A program made the translations under genes and the position numbers. The notes below the pieces were generated by a model that worked only from the letters and a program-made list of their open reading frames with translations, searched no databases and was not told the origin of the DNA. 64,000 nucleotides of DNA, from assembly GCF_029784155.1 (NCBI RefSeq), contig NC_073693.1, forward strand, positions 315,937,536-316,001,535. Reading direction: 5' to 3'. Positions within the stretch are counted from its first letter, which is position 1. Every line of letters begins with the position of its first letter. The stretch is from Uranotaenia lowii (taxonomy: Eukaryota > Arthropoda > Insecta > Diptera > Culicidae). Below are positions 11,340-22,823 of this stretch, one piece after another.

Positions 11340-12260
11340 CTCAACAAATTAAACTTTCAAAATCATGTTGTGTTTCGATAAAAAAAAACAATATTTAGAT
11401 TGTTTTTCTAGGAAATTCAAATCGAATAATTTTGAAATTGAGGGAAATCGTTCGGATTTACATGGCTTAGATACTCACAGGAAAAATATGGAAAGTTTAG
11501 GTTATAATCATTCCAGATTTTGTGACTCCAAATTTTACTTTAACATTTGAAATCAATGTATGTGATCAGATTCGGATTAATGATCCAATTTATTGTCCTT
11601 AAATTTCAATTTTGATCATCATTTGCAAAAAATCCTGATTCTTATTTTGGTTTGAATTTTTAATTTCGACTGATTGCATATTTCATATTTAAAACTCATT
11701 ATTTAAATAGTAAATTGAATAGTAAATATTTCAAATTGCAAACCATTTTAAGAACTTTGATTTTGAATTTATATTTTGATTCTTATGCAGAATCGGAACT
11801 AAAAAAAGGTTTTGATTTAGATTCACAAGTCGAATTTTGAATTAAGAACTAAATTAAGAATTCATATTGAAAGCCAAGAATACAGAATCCAAACAAGAAA
11901 TTTCTAGTAAAGGTTTCAAATACTAATTTCGCTTTTCTGAACCAAATATGAATTCATATCTGAAACTTAGATTCAAATTCGATTTCAAATACGAAATTCA
12001 AATTCCAACCTCCGGTTAAAAACAAGGATCCACATTGGAAAATCAAATTCAAAATTAAGATTCAGTTTCAGCTCGAAGTTTAGTTTTTAATCAATTTTAA
12101 AATATGAATTTAAAAATTTTATAAAGCATTAAAATTTCATAAAGAACGTAGTTAGAAAATTTTGATTCGGGATTCAAAATTAAATTTTAATATTCAATCA
12201 AAGTCAATTTGGAAACACCAACCAGCAGAAATGTGTATGAACAAAAATTTGGAATCATTT
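11340..12260. repeat. Degenerate AATTC/GATTC-rich low-complexity tract
   Basis: Loose reiteration of words such as GAATTC, AAATTC and GATTCAAAT without a fixed period. No gene features. It probably decayed from an old simple repeat. Confidence 0.4.
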
Positions 12261-12285
12261 TGAAGATTTCGTTTAAAGAAAAAAA

Positions 12286-12335
12286 TTGATTATTATATAT
12301 TATATAATAATATATTATTATATATTATTATATAA
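12286..12335. repeat. AT-only palindromic tract
   Basis: TATATTATATAATAATATAT-type sequence, self-complementary along most of its length. Confidence 0.6.
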
Positions 12336-12871
12336 AAAAAATATTTACAGGATTCTCATTAGGAATTCAACCATTAGTGTGAAATTTTTGATGGTCAGAG
12401 AACTTTTACATTTACTTCAATCGAAACATTTAAAAAAGCTTGCCAAATTTCCCAGATTTTGCCCAATTCCATTACAAAATTAGGCAACAAAATTTTGAGA
12501 AAATTGCAATTTATTCAAATAAATTTCAGATATTTTAGATACGCTTTGAGAAAGGCCAAGACCAAAGCCGAAACATTAGGAATTTAACCATAAGTGTTAA
12601 ATGTTTGTTAGTCAGAGAACTTGTACATTTACTTCAATCGAAAATTCAGCTGAAAGTGTATTTTATTTGTATGTTGAGTAACATTTTTAATATTGTAAAT
12701 TTTTGAAAAACAAAGTTTTGGACTAAAGTCTTTTATTTAAATAGAGTTTATAAGAGTAAAGACTTCATCGCTCAATCTTATTTGTAAATTATTGATAAAT
12801 TTCAACGGTTATCTTTGCGGTTAAACAGAAATAGCTCATTTCTTACTTTTTCGAGTGAATGCAAAAAAAAT

Positions 12872-12904
12872 TTAGAATTAGAATTAGAATTAGAAATTAG
12901 AATT
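12872..12904 (+). repeat. (TTAGAA)n microsatellite
   Basis: About five hexamer copies, with one AAA interruption near the end. Confidence 0.8.
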
Positions 12905-13189
12905 TTCATGGGTTATCCATCATTTTCACTGCCTTCATTTTTTTTTAATTTGAATAACATTAGTCATATTTCTGGATATAGTTCGGATAAAATTCTGATA
13001 TATTTATTATAGAGTTGTTAGTATTCGAAGAAGAAATAATTTTTAAAACGTATCCTGATCGATTTTTTCGAGCGATTTTTTGAACATTGATTTGGATACC
13101 ATTGAACATAAATCTATCGATAAGTTGCATGTTCCACCGAAATATCCGCAAAGTTTAAAGTTAATGTAATATATCGTGTTATTGTTTGA

Positions 13190-13232
13190 CAGGCCCGTGT
13201 GAAGGACTTGTCCGGGGGGGTGTTTTCGGTAC
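13190..13232 (+). mobile_element. hAT-like transposon end (CAGGCCCGTG family)
   Basis: Starts CAGGCCCGTGTGAAGGAC, followed by a run of Gs. It is the counterpart of the minus-strand end at 1434. No matching right end was found downstream, so it is probably truncated. Confidence 0.33.
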
Positions 13233-15611
13233 TCAAATTCAGCACGAAATAATTACCATACCAAAAATGCATAGTAAATAAGAAAATTGATTTCTTAAAG
13301 TATATGTCTACTAAACACCATTACCTAAACTCGATTAAATAATAATTTATGCTTATACGATTTAAAGTAAATCAGATAAAAAGTTTCAAATCGATGCTTT
13401 CTATGGTTAGTCATTAACAAACTGTTTTTAACGTCGTTTCCTATTCTGAAAAAGAAATTTACTGAGAATTAAATGAAAGCAGTCTGGTTTACAAATTAAA
13501 TTTTAAATCAGTAATTTCGAAGCACCAGAAACAGAATACAAATAAAATTTCGAAAAAAATCAGAATGTCAAGCTTCGAACCAGAATTTAAAGCTTCGGAC
13601 ATAAAAATCAGTGCACAGTATACATAAAAAATAACTCCTGCTTTGAAAAAAAAAAAGATAAATCCCACTTCTAAAATAAATTTCAGATCAAATCGGAAAT
13701 TAACCATGGTATTGTTAAGCAAAATGATAATATGCCTAGATGATTGTTAATTTTAAATCATCCTGAGTTACACTTTTTTTCGTCATTTTCATTGGAAAGG
13801 TTATTCAAATATTCCACGATATAACATAACAATTAGAAAAATATTTCATTGAAATGTGAATTCTCGATATGGAAAAAATTAATATCCATTTGTAATTTAA
13901 GAAAATCATTAGAAACACGTTTTTGATGCTTGATTTTTATTTTGATAATAAGAATTAAATATTTACATTCACTTGAATAGTGATTAATGTCAGAGAAAAA
14001 AATATTTTTAAATATAAATTTTCTCCTAGTTCTTTTTTTTAAGTTGACAATGATAGCTTTATATTTTTGTTTCTTAATTCATCATTAAAGGATAATACCG
14101 AATAATCAATAGAAAACAGAAAAAAAAATCAAAATATAAATTTCTAAGTTGTGTTGTATATATTGAAATCAAAAAGCAAGTACTAATTTGGTTAACACAG
14201 CCCATTACAATTCAACTACGAAGTTGCTACTTCAAATTACTTTTCGACCTGTTCAAAGATTTATAAAGAAAAATCGATTTGAAAAAAGATGATTTAAAAT
14301 AATAAATATTAGAAGAACGTACCTTATTTTTCTGAAGAAATATTAAGGTTTAAAGGATTTCACGAAGATTATGTTTTCTGGATACAAAAATTTAGAATTG
14401 AAACAAAACGTACCTACTAATTTGAAGAAAATGCAAAAATCTTAATAGTAGGATCATAAAGTATTGTAAATTAATTTAAACATTAATTCCAAACATGGGA
14501 AAAAATCAGTTTTCAAACATTTGAGAATTTTCAAAATTTCAAAATTATTTTTTAATTATTTTAGCTTAATAAGCATAATTATAAAATTCAATTGCAATTT
14601 CCAGTAAACAGCATTTTAAGTGCAATTTTTAATGACTTATTTGGTTAAATTTTGAGTCCTGATCTCGAATTTTTGGTCAGATTCGGTCTCCTCTAGTTTT
14701 GTTGATATAGCGATTATGGTTTTAAAAATGACTCAGATTTAGGTGAAATCCATCATTGCCAAATCCTACATAAAAAGCTAAAACTGATTACGTATTTATT
14801 TAAGTTTAGATATTTTAACTTCAGAAATACAGTGATCTTGAAAAGTAAAATTATAATGTATGTGTATGTAATGATACAATACAAGTTTTTCAGACCTTTC
14901 ACAATAAAGATAAAAAAGGTTAATTTGACAAGTTTGTTGAAGACAGTAAAACTAATCGTCTTTAATTATGAATAATGAAATACTTAAATTAAACTTGGTT
15001 CAGAAAACAAGAAAAAAAACCTGAAGAAAACATCTATTACTATTTTTTAAGGAAATTGCGGCCTACGGAAAGATTGATCATTTTTCTAAATTTCTGTAAT
15101 GTTTAATAGTTTAGTCGAAAAAGTACTAAAATTTCTCAAATAATTTTTTAATATTTTCAAAGGTAACTTAAAAAACACAAAACCTTATAGGAAAACAGTC
15201 AAAATACAAACAATTAAATATTTTTATCAGGGCACCCAAAGTATTTTTGAAAAACTAATAAATAGTTTGCATCTCGGAAAAATTAATTTTGTTGCCTTGT
15301 ATGAATCTGAAGTTGAGAATTTGGAATAATGAGTTACACAAAGTAAAATTTTTGCTTTGGAAAATATTTCAATTCAGCATAAAATTTGTAAGGACATGAA
15401 CGATTTATTTATCAAAGTGATTAGCTTGAAAGTAATGGATATTACGCTTAAGTTTCTTTTTTCTGCTGATTCTGTTGATAATCGTGAGTAGTAAATGCCT
15501 TTTACATGGCTCCTAGCTTGTTGATGTATTAAATACGTGTTTTGATGCTTGAATTTCAAAGTTAAAATGATTGGTTTAGAATTTTGAACTTATTTAGCTC
15601 CAAATCTTTAA
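13233..15611. other. Intronic noncoding DNA
   Basis: Very AT-rich. I see no exon, RNA gene or repeat with defined edges here. Confidence 0.5.
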
Positions 15612-15632
15612 CACTAAACATACCGACACTTT

Positions 15633-16355
15633 GTATACACCTATTCATACCGCGAGCGGTCAAATGACGGTTTACACTGTTTTCGCTAAAACTTTCTTGT
15701 TTCTCAACCGATTTCTTTTAAATTTATAGTTTTGAAAAGCCTATAATGTGACTCAAATATGTTTCTCAGACAATTTTCAGCTACAATCAATTATTTTGAA
15801 GTTATGTTAAGTCCAAGAAATTTTTCATGAAAAAACATGCTTCGGGAAAATTGCTATAAATCTGTTCATCAGTGCTCGAAAAAAAATTCACTTAGTGCAT
15901 GAGAAACCTGAAGTTAGAAGCTATATGTTGCACATACGGAAATTTTTATCAAGTTTTTTTTAAGATCATGGCCACAAAAAATGTAAAAAAGTTGTGTAAA
16001 ACCCGTACTTTTCAATCAATCAACCGCCAAAGCTGTTCCTGTTACAGTAGAAAAAGTTCAAAAAAACGAATTGGAAAGTTGACGTAATTTGTCACATTTT
16101 GACATTTTTAGATTTTTTAAAATACGAAATACATAATTTATGACGAATTTTCAAAGGTAGCTGTTTTTCAAACATTTCATCAATTCGGATTTTTTATACA
16201 ATTCCTACACCTAAATTCAGCTTTGCACTGGATTTTGAGTATGTTATCGTAAAGTTTAGGCAAAAAAAATATATTCGAAAGAAAGAAAATTTCATACCGG
16301 TTCTAGTGACGTAACTACATTGGCGGTGCGATGCTTGACAAAAACATAATAAACA
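15633..16355 (+). repeat. Left arm of the long inverted repeat
   Basis: Starts GTATACACCTATTCATACCG and ends near GCTTGACAAAAACATAAT. Compared by eye with the reverse complement of 16535-17246 it differs by scattered substitutions and small indels only. Confidence 0.85.
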
Positions 16356-16534
16356 TATTTCTGAAAGTAAAACCAGAAAATTTGAGTGAAAGCTCGTTTA
16401 TTTTTTCGTTTCCTTTCACCCGTCTTCGTGTGAAAAATAGCTGTGGCTGTGAGACATTGCCACCCACTGCGCCCGTCTGCCAAGCAAGAATTTGTGCTGA
16501 CTTTTCTAGGACTAGGAAACTACTTCACTGTTTT

Positions 16535-17246
16535 ATTTATCATATTTTTGTCAAGCATAGCACTGCCAATGCAGTTTCGTCACTAGAACCGGTATGAAAT
16601 TTTCTTTCTTTTGCATATAATTTTTTTGCCTAAACCTTACGATAACATACTCAAAATCCAGTACAAAGCTGAATTTAGGTGTAGGAATTGTATCAAAAAT
16701 CCGAATTGATGAAATGTTTGAAAAACAGTTACCTTTGAAAATTCGTCATAAATTATGTATTTCGTATTTTAAAAAATCTAAAGATGCCAAAATGTGACAA
16801 ATTACGTCAACTTTCCAATTCATTTTTTGAACTTTTTCTACTGTAACAGGAACAGCTTTGGCGGTTGATTGATTGAAAAGTACGGGTTTTACACAACTTT
16901 TTTACATTTTTTGTGGCCATGATCTTAAAAAAAATTTGATAAAAATTTCCGTATGTGCAACATATAGCTTCAGGTTTCTCATGCACTAAGTGAAATTTTT
17001 TTCAAGCACTGATGAACAGATTTATAGCAATTTTCCCGAAGCATGTTTTTTCATAAAAAATTTCTTGGACTTAACATAACTTCAAAATAATTGATTGTAG
17101 CTGAAAATTGTCTGAGAAACATATTTGAGTCACATTATAGGCTTTTCAAAACTATAAATTTAAAAGAAATCGGTTGAGAAACAAGAAAGTTTTAGCGAAA
17201 ACAGTGTAAACCGTCATTTGACTGCTCGCGGTATGAATAGGTATAC
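16535..17246 (-). repeat. Right arm of the long inverted repeat
   Basis: Mirror of the left arm, ending CGGTATGAATAGGTATAC. A transcript through both arms would fold into a hairpin of about 700 bp. Confidence 0.85.
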
Positions 17247-17426
17247 CACAGGCGTTATTCGAAAACCGCAACACTTAAAAAAATTTTAAAAACGCAAAAA
17301 TACTTGCATTTCAAAAACAAAGATAGTCCTGTCGTTAAATTTGCGAAAAAACAATTATATAAGGCGTAATCATCGTTTAAAGTTCAAAAACCGTTATTTG
17401 ACCGCCTCCGGTACGTTTAGTGTTAA

Positions 17427-18246
17427 AAAAAAACATTCTAAAGAAGAGGTAGAGTTTTGGAGTGTCAAAATTTTAGTTTGAAAACAACAGTTTGGTAAAA
17501 TTGCAACTCAAAATTTATAATTCATAGTTTCAATATAGTGTCGTGAAATAAAATGTCAATGGTTTAAAAATTCAGGACTAAATTCCGTTCTCGGTATCAG
17601 CCACTGCGTTCAGCAATTCAACAAGAACTATCCCATGCAAATCTGTAAAAGTTGGACTATAAGAAAGGAAACATAACTGCCTATTGACATAAATTGTAGA
17701 TGTCAATTATCTCAAAACACGACAAAAGTTAGTTTTTTCCTAATCAGAAAAATGTCGAATCTCTATACTTTTCGACATGCTCTAAAAACAGTAGCGGAAA
17801 ACGGGGTATCTTTGGCAACTTCAATATCTTAGAAGTATATTTTGATTGTATGATTCAGATACATATCTCAATTAAAATATAATCGTAGAAGCTCTGCAAA
17901 AGCATAATTCCACATAGGTTATTGACTTGTGTGCGCGTTATATTTGTGTATGTTTACATATATACGACTGTTAACTGGCCTCATATTTCTTTAAGAGACA
18001 CTTAAAAGACATAAATACAATAATAATCACATTCCCCCATTCTATTACCCTCATCCAAATTTGATTTTCTAATTATAATCTTTAATCAAAATCCCGTGGC
18101 AAATATATAACTTCTAACTTCTAACGATGTTTACCCTCCCTAAATCTCTTTTCACCAATCAACTTCGAACGGAATAAACCCATCAAAATCATCGATTGAT
18201 GACGCCAACAAACATCCGCTGATAATGCCAATGACGTCGATGACAG
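17427..18246. other. Intronic DNA before the second visible dipeptidase exon
   Basis: Nothing recognisable except a weakly pyrimidine-rich run (TTACCCTCCC) near 18130. The 3' splice site at 18245-18246 has a poor polypyrimidine tract. Confidence 0.5.
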
Positions 18247-18385
18247 GGTCCCGCAAGGTTTGGAGGACGTTTCCCGCTATCCGTACCTGCTGGCCGAGCT
18301 GCTCGAATCGGAGAAATGGACCGAGGACGATATCGCCAAGCTGGCGGGGAGAAATTTAATTAGAGTTTTTAAACAAGTCGAACAG
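18247..18385 (+). CDS. Membrane dipeptidase, exon with conserved GLEDVS block
   Basis: Encodes VPQGLEDVSRYPYLLAELL followed by ESEKWTEDDIAKLAGRNLIR and VFKQVEQ. This is the C-terminal part of the M19 dipeptidase barrel: the DPEP1 counterpart has GLEDVS, a helix ending in LL, WTE and NLLRVFEAVEQ. It starts after GACAG, donating one base to complete the split Leu codon, and ends on a complete codon before CAG|GTGGGT (18386). Base composition is clearly richer in GC than the flanks, with no stop or frameshift. The exact phase fit with both neighbouring exons, and the continuity of the alignment (DGVNL-VPQG-LEDVS), make this the most secure coding call in the window. Confidence 0.93.
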
Positions 18386-20436
18386 GTGGGTTTTGATTGT
18401 GGCTTTTGGAGAACCCAGAAAACAGAAAAAAAAAACAAAAAAGGGATGCCACTGTTTTTTTTCCGAGGTTTGCTTTTCAGCTTTCGGTCATTGTTAGCTG
18501 ATGCAGTTATAATTGATATTATATTTGATTATTAAATGGGAGACACAATGATCCACAGAAGAGTTTTTAATTGAAAACTTGTTTGAGATTGTTTTATCAG
18601 TTTTCAATTAGTTTCTAACAATGGTTTCAATTAGGGAAGGTTGTTTGTACAAGTTTTTCTTTTGAAGGAATGATTGACAGCCCCTTGTTCAAATAATCAA
18701 AAAAAAAAGTTCCTGTATTTTTTATTCAGGCAATCACAATACTGATGATGATGCCAAGAAATTGAGTCATAGATATCAATCAGTATGATAAGCAGCTCCA
18801 TTTTTGACATGAAATCATTTTCATAATTTAAACATTTATTTTTTCAGACATTTTGACACTTTAAAAATGTACACGTTTTAAATTTTTTGACATTTTTGAC
18901 ATTCTTGACATTTTTGACATTTTTAACATTTTTGTCATTTTTGACATTTTTGACATTTTTGACATTTTTGACATTTTTGAAATTTTTGACATTTTTGACA
19001 TTTTTGACATTTTTGACATTTTTGACATTTTTGACATTTTTGACATTTTTGACATTTTTGACATTTTTGACATTTTTGACATTTTTGACATTTTTGACAT
19101 TTTTGACATTTTTGACATTTTTGACATTTTTGACATTTTTGACATTTTTGACATTTTTGACATTTTTGACATTTTTGACATTTTTGACATTTTTGACATT
19201 TTTGACATTTTTGACATTTTTGACATTTTTGACATTTTTGACATTTTTGACATTTTTGACATTTTTGACATTTTTGACATTTTTGACATTTTTGACATTT
19301 TTGACATTTTTGACATTTTTGACATTTTTAACATTTTTTACATTTTTGACATTTTTGACATTTTTGACATTTTTGACATTTTTGACATTTTTGACTTTTT
19401 TGACATTTTTTGTTATTTTTTACATTTTTTTACATTTTTTACATTTTTTACATTTTTTACATTTTTGACATTTTTGACATTTTTGACATTTTTGACATTT
19501 TTGACATTTTTGACATTTTTGACATTTTTGACATTTTTGACATTTTTGTCATTTTTGACATTTTTGACATTTTTTAACATTTTAAACATTTTTAACATTT
19601 TTGACATTTTTGACATTTTTGACATTTTTAACTTTTTTTGACATTTTTTGTAATTTGTTACATTTTTGACATTTTTTACATTTTTGACATTTTTGACATT
19701 TTTGACATTTTTGACATTTTTGACATTTTTGACATTTTTGACATTTTTGACATTTTTGACATTTTTGAAATTTTTGAAATTTTTGAAATTTTTGACATTT
19801 TTGACATTTTTGACATTTTTGACATTTTTGACATTTTTGACATTTTTGACATTTTTGACATTTTTGACATTTTTGACATTTTTGACATTTTTGACATTTT
19901 TGACATTTTTGACATTTTTGACATTTTTGACATTTTTGACATTTTTGAAATTTTTGACATTTTTGACATTTTTGACATTTTTGACATTTTTGACATTTTT
20001 GACATTTTTGACATTTTTGACATTTTTGACATTTTTGACATTTTTGACATTTTTGACATTTTTGACATTTTTGACATTTTTGACATTTTTGACATTTTTG
20101 ACATTTTTGACATTTTTGACATTTTTGACATTTTTGACATTTTTGACATTTTTGACATTTTTGACATTTTTTACATTTTTGACATTTTTGGCATTTTTGA
20201 CATTTTTGACATTTTTGACATTTTTTACATTTTTGACATTTTTGGCATTTTTGACATTTTTGACATTTTTGACATTTTTGACATTTTTGACATTTTTGAT
20301 ATTTTTGACATTTTTGACATTTTTGACATTTTTGACATTTTTGACATTTTTGACATTTTTGACATTTTTGACATTTTTGGATTTTTTGACATTTTTGACA
20401 TTTTTGACATTTTCGAAATTGATTTTTTTTTATCAG
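18386..20436 (+). other. Last intron of the dipeptidase gene
   Basis: GTGGGT donor at 18386 and TTTTTTTTATCAG acceptor ending at 20436. About 500 bp of ordinary AT-rich DNA is followed by the 9-mer satellite, which occupies the rest up to 24 bp before the splice site. Confidence 0.85.
18883..20412 (+). repeat. (TTTTTGACA)n 9-bp satellite, ~170 copies
   Basis: Near-perfect tandem array of TTTTTGACA over about 1.5 kb. Variants include TTTTTGAAA, TTTTTGGCA and TTTTTTACA, and an irregular patch at about 19390-19680. The unit length is a multiple of three, so five of six frames stay open and produce artefactual repeat proteins (Met-Ser-Lys, Phe-Leu-Thr, Phe-Asp-Ile and so on). None of these is a gene. 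The array contains no AG. Confidence 0.97.
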
Positions 20437-20544
20437 GTACGCGACCAGTTGGAGGCCCAGGGCATGCTCCCGATTGACCAATCCATCCCACCGGAGGACA
20501 TCCTGGGGAGATCTTACTGTCGCTACTCGGGACCAAGAACGTGA
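20437..20544 (+). CDS. Membrane dipeptidase, terminal coding exon
   Basis: Follows a strong acceptor (T-run, then ATCAG). It reads VRDQLEAQGMLPIDQSIPPE then DILGRSYCRYSGPRT and stops at TGA (20542-20544). It is in phase 0 with the exon ending at 18385, giving ...VFKQVEQ-VRDQLEAQG. In vertebrate DPEP proteins the same position carries a spacer and then an L-G-x-S-C motif with a disulfide cysteine; here LGRSYC fits. No hydrophobic C-terminal segment follows, so a GPI-anchoring signal of the mammalian type is absent in this reading. The protein may be secreted, or the true C terminus may differ (see the findings on the other open frame). Confidence 0.88.
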   Translation, partial: VRDQLEAQGMLPIDQSIPPEDILGRSYCRYSGPRT

Positions 20545-20730
20545 CGCAAACGGAGCTTCCCGGCGCCCTTCACGGACGTGTTTTTCACCACGGCAGTTGC
20601 CAGAACTGTCACGGCCATCACCACGAGCACAGAACAGCAACAATTAGAACCAAAGCACATTGCAGGTGTCTTCGGGACAGGTGATAGTTAAGCTTAAAAA
20701 TTCTTGGAGCGGTAAGCCATCGAAATAAAA
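20545..20730 (+). other. Probable 3' UTR of the dipeptidase with AATAAA signal
   Basis: GC-rich for the first ~110 bp, then AT-rich. AATAAA at 20724-20729 is the first canonical polyadenylation signal after the stop. Another reading frame stays open through the GC-rich part. Confidence 0.5.
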
Positions 20731-22191
20731 ATTAGAAAAGGGTGTGGGAGAAATTTTACCATCTGCACAATTTGTACACTTCCACAAAATGAATCTCAAC
20801 ACACGTCATTAAAAGTAGATTATCAAATTTAAACGGAACGATCCCCAAAGATCTCGAGAAAGAAAAGTACCATACGGATTCGGTAGAACGGAGAAACCAA
20901 AAAGTCTAGATAATTAAAAAGAGTTAGCATATCACACAGCTTGATCGTAACGATCTATTTACGGTCGAACGGAGAGGTATTACTACAAATTTTATTTTAT
21001 TTCTTATATTTACCGAGTAATTACTCATGAGAGTAAGTATTTTCTTGATATTAAAAATTTTCATCTCCGCACACGTATATATTTTTTTACCGAACAATAA
21101 CTGAACTTTCACTCAAAACAAACAGCAAGGCAAAAAGCAAATTTACAGGAATCCGACGAATGCATGCAAAATGCGGAGCGTGTTTAAAAAAACGAAAATA
21201 AATTCTAAATTTAAACTGTTTTAGGCTTAATTGTAAAAACGAAAATAACGATACAAATTGATTAGAAAAACCAAAATCACAAACATAAATCTTAACAATA
21301 GATGTGTAGAGTTTATCAAAATGTTACATACTATCCCACAAAAAAAAGAAACAAAATCAAAAATCGTTGAAAAATAATCAATCACGAAAAATACATGTGC
21401 AAAAAATGAAAAACCGATCGTGATCCGAACTCAAAAAACGTGTCAGGATTTTTAAGTGATAGTTCCGAAAAATAAAATTAAAAAATAAACTTAAACCATC
21501 AGCAAACGGAAAAACCAAAGTGTAAATAGAACTGTCGTTCCCCCCTGCCATAGTTTTAAGTTAACACCGGTACTGGTAAGAAGGAAAAATTGCTTGGAAA
21601 ATTTTATCCTTCACAAGTTTGCAGAAAACAGATCATCGCATTCATTACTGAATACAAACACAACTCGACAGAATATAAACGTAACAATCAACAAACATTG
21701 AAAAAACACTGTGCCACAGTTTGAATAGTAAGAATTGATATGGAGAGAATGCGCCCGATGTTTGGTTCATTGTTTTTTTTTCGTTTGTTCAAATAGACAT
21801 CTATTTATTTAAAAAACTTTTTAATCTGTTTTTTTTTTGTTTAAATAATATGTTCAAAATTGCCCGGGTTTTAACGTGAAAGGTTTTATCCACACGACCG
21901 CAAAGTTGAGTCAGAATTTCTAAAACCGGTATTATGTCAATGAATATCTTTTTAAAAATTACTAGGTATATTTTTTTATATAATTTTTTATAGAGGTTCA
22001 ACAATTCATATGAAGCAAAAAAAAAAACATAGTTATTCCAATTTGATTGCTCAGTTGCGTTTGCAGTGAAAATGTTTTCAGCATTTTCACCTCAACTGGA
22101 ATATTTCGCAACGCTTAAAATAGAATCATGACCCTTATCCTCAATCTTGTACCTCCAGATGCTCAATCACAATCCTGGGTCCTGATCTTAA
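20731..22191. other. Intergenic DNA
   Basis: No gene that I can support. A-rich, with several further AATAAA words (for example near 21199) that could be alternative polyadenylation sites. Confidence 0.5.
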
Positions 22192-22819
22192 GGGAGGAGT
22201 AGGGTTTAAAGAAGAAATTATAAAAATAAATTATAGGCCTTTATCTCCTCTTATCTAATACTGCAGCAGAGCAGAGCAGAAACTTCAAACGCGTTTTTCT
22301 CGGAAGCACATTTTTAAAGTTAGTGGACATCGTCACTTGAAAACTACTTCACCGATTCTTTTCAAATTTGGCACATATTTTCTACATATCAAATACCAAA
22401 CCCCAACGATTTTCTTTTTTTTTACTTTGGAGAGATTTTACAGATAAAAAATGGCGGATTTTTTTCGTGAAAAATCGTAGTTTTTACTTCAAACAGCCAA
22501 AAAAATTTCATAAAAAATTTTTTAAGTTAAATAAATTCGTTGGGATCCAGAAAACATCAATTAAAAATATGTTGCTCTGATTTTTTTTACTTCAGATGAT
22601 TCTGTGCTGAGATACAGTGTCCACCGCAAATCCTGTTTTCTAAAAGGCATCCTCGAAAGTGCTCCATTTTTCAATATTTTTCTACGAAAAAATTACTAAA
22701 TGTTGTTTTAACAATGCTTTGTATAATGCAAAAAAATTGAATACATTTTTTTGAACGATAGCTCAAAAAAAAATTCGTGAAAATGGTGTTTTTTTTACCC
22801 GTTAGACTATACTCCCCTC
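22192..22819. mobile_element. TTAA-flanked 628-bp MITE candidate
   Basis: TTAA at 22188-22191 and at 22820-22823 bracket the element. The left end is GGGAGGAGTAGGGTTTAAAG. The right end read in reverse is GAGGGGAGTATAGTCTAACG, and about three quarters of positions match. There is no transposase frame. It is a plausible non-autonomous piggyBac-like element, distinct from the one at 15612. Confidence 0.5.
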
Positions 22820-22823
22820 TTAA

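Larger units (their letters stand above)
15612..17422. mobile_element. TTAA-flanked inverted-repeat element (piggyBac-like MITE candidate)
   Basis: TTAA at 15608-15611 is followed by CACTAAACATACCG. At the other side CGGTACGTTTAGTG (17409-17422) is followed by TTAA (17423-17426). TTAA target duplications are diagnostic of the piggyBac superfamily, though the CAC start is not the commonest form. Inside, two arms of about 720 bp (15633-16355 and 16535-17246) are reverse complements with few differences, around a spacer of about 180 bp. A CGGTCAAATGACGG-like word recurs near both ends and in both arms. There is no transposase frame. The region between the right arm and the right end (17247-17400) has no partner on the left, so the element is asymmetric. 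Confidence 0.65.
3718..18246 (+). other. Large (14.5 kb) intron of the dipeptidase gene
   Basis: Bounded by GTAAGT at 3718 and by GACAG at 18242-18246. It holds no plus-strand coding sequence that I recognise. Its content is mobile and repetitive: a 'GAAACGTT' repeat, two CCCGAGCAGAC MITEs, a palindromic block near 9.5-9.9 kb, hAT-like ends, G-rich tracts and a 1.8 kb inverted-repeat element. It also contains simple AT-rich DNA and two possible minus-strand exons near 7.1-7.4 kb. Confidence 0.75.

Noticed and set aside
18861..20643. Long open frames of Met-Ser-Lys, Cys-Gln-Lys, Phe-Leu-Thr or Phe-Asp-Ile repeats on both strands
   Set aside because: They follow directly from a 9-bp satellite whose period is a multiple of three. 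No promoter, splice or codon evidence supports a protein.
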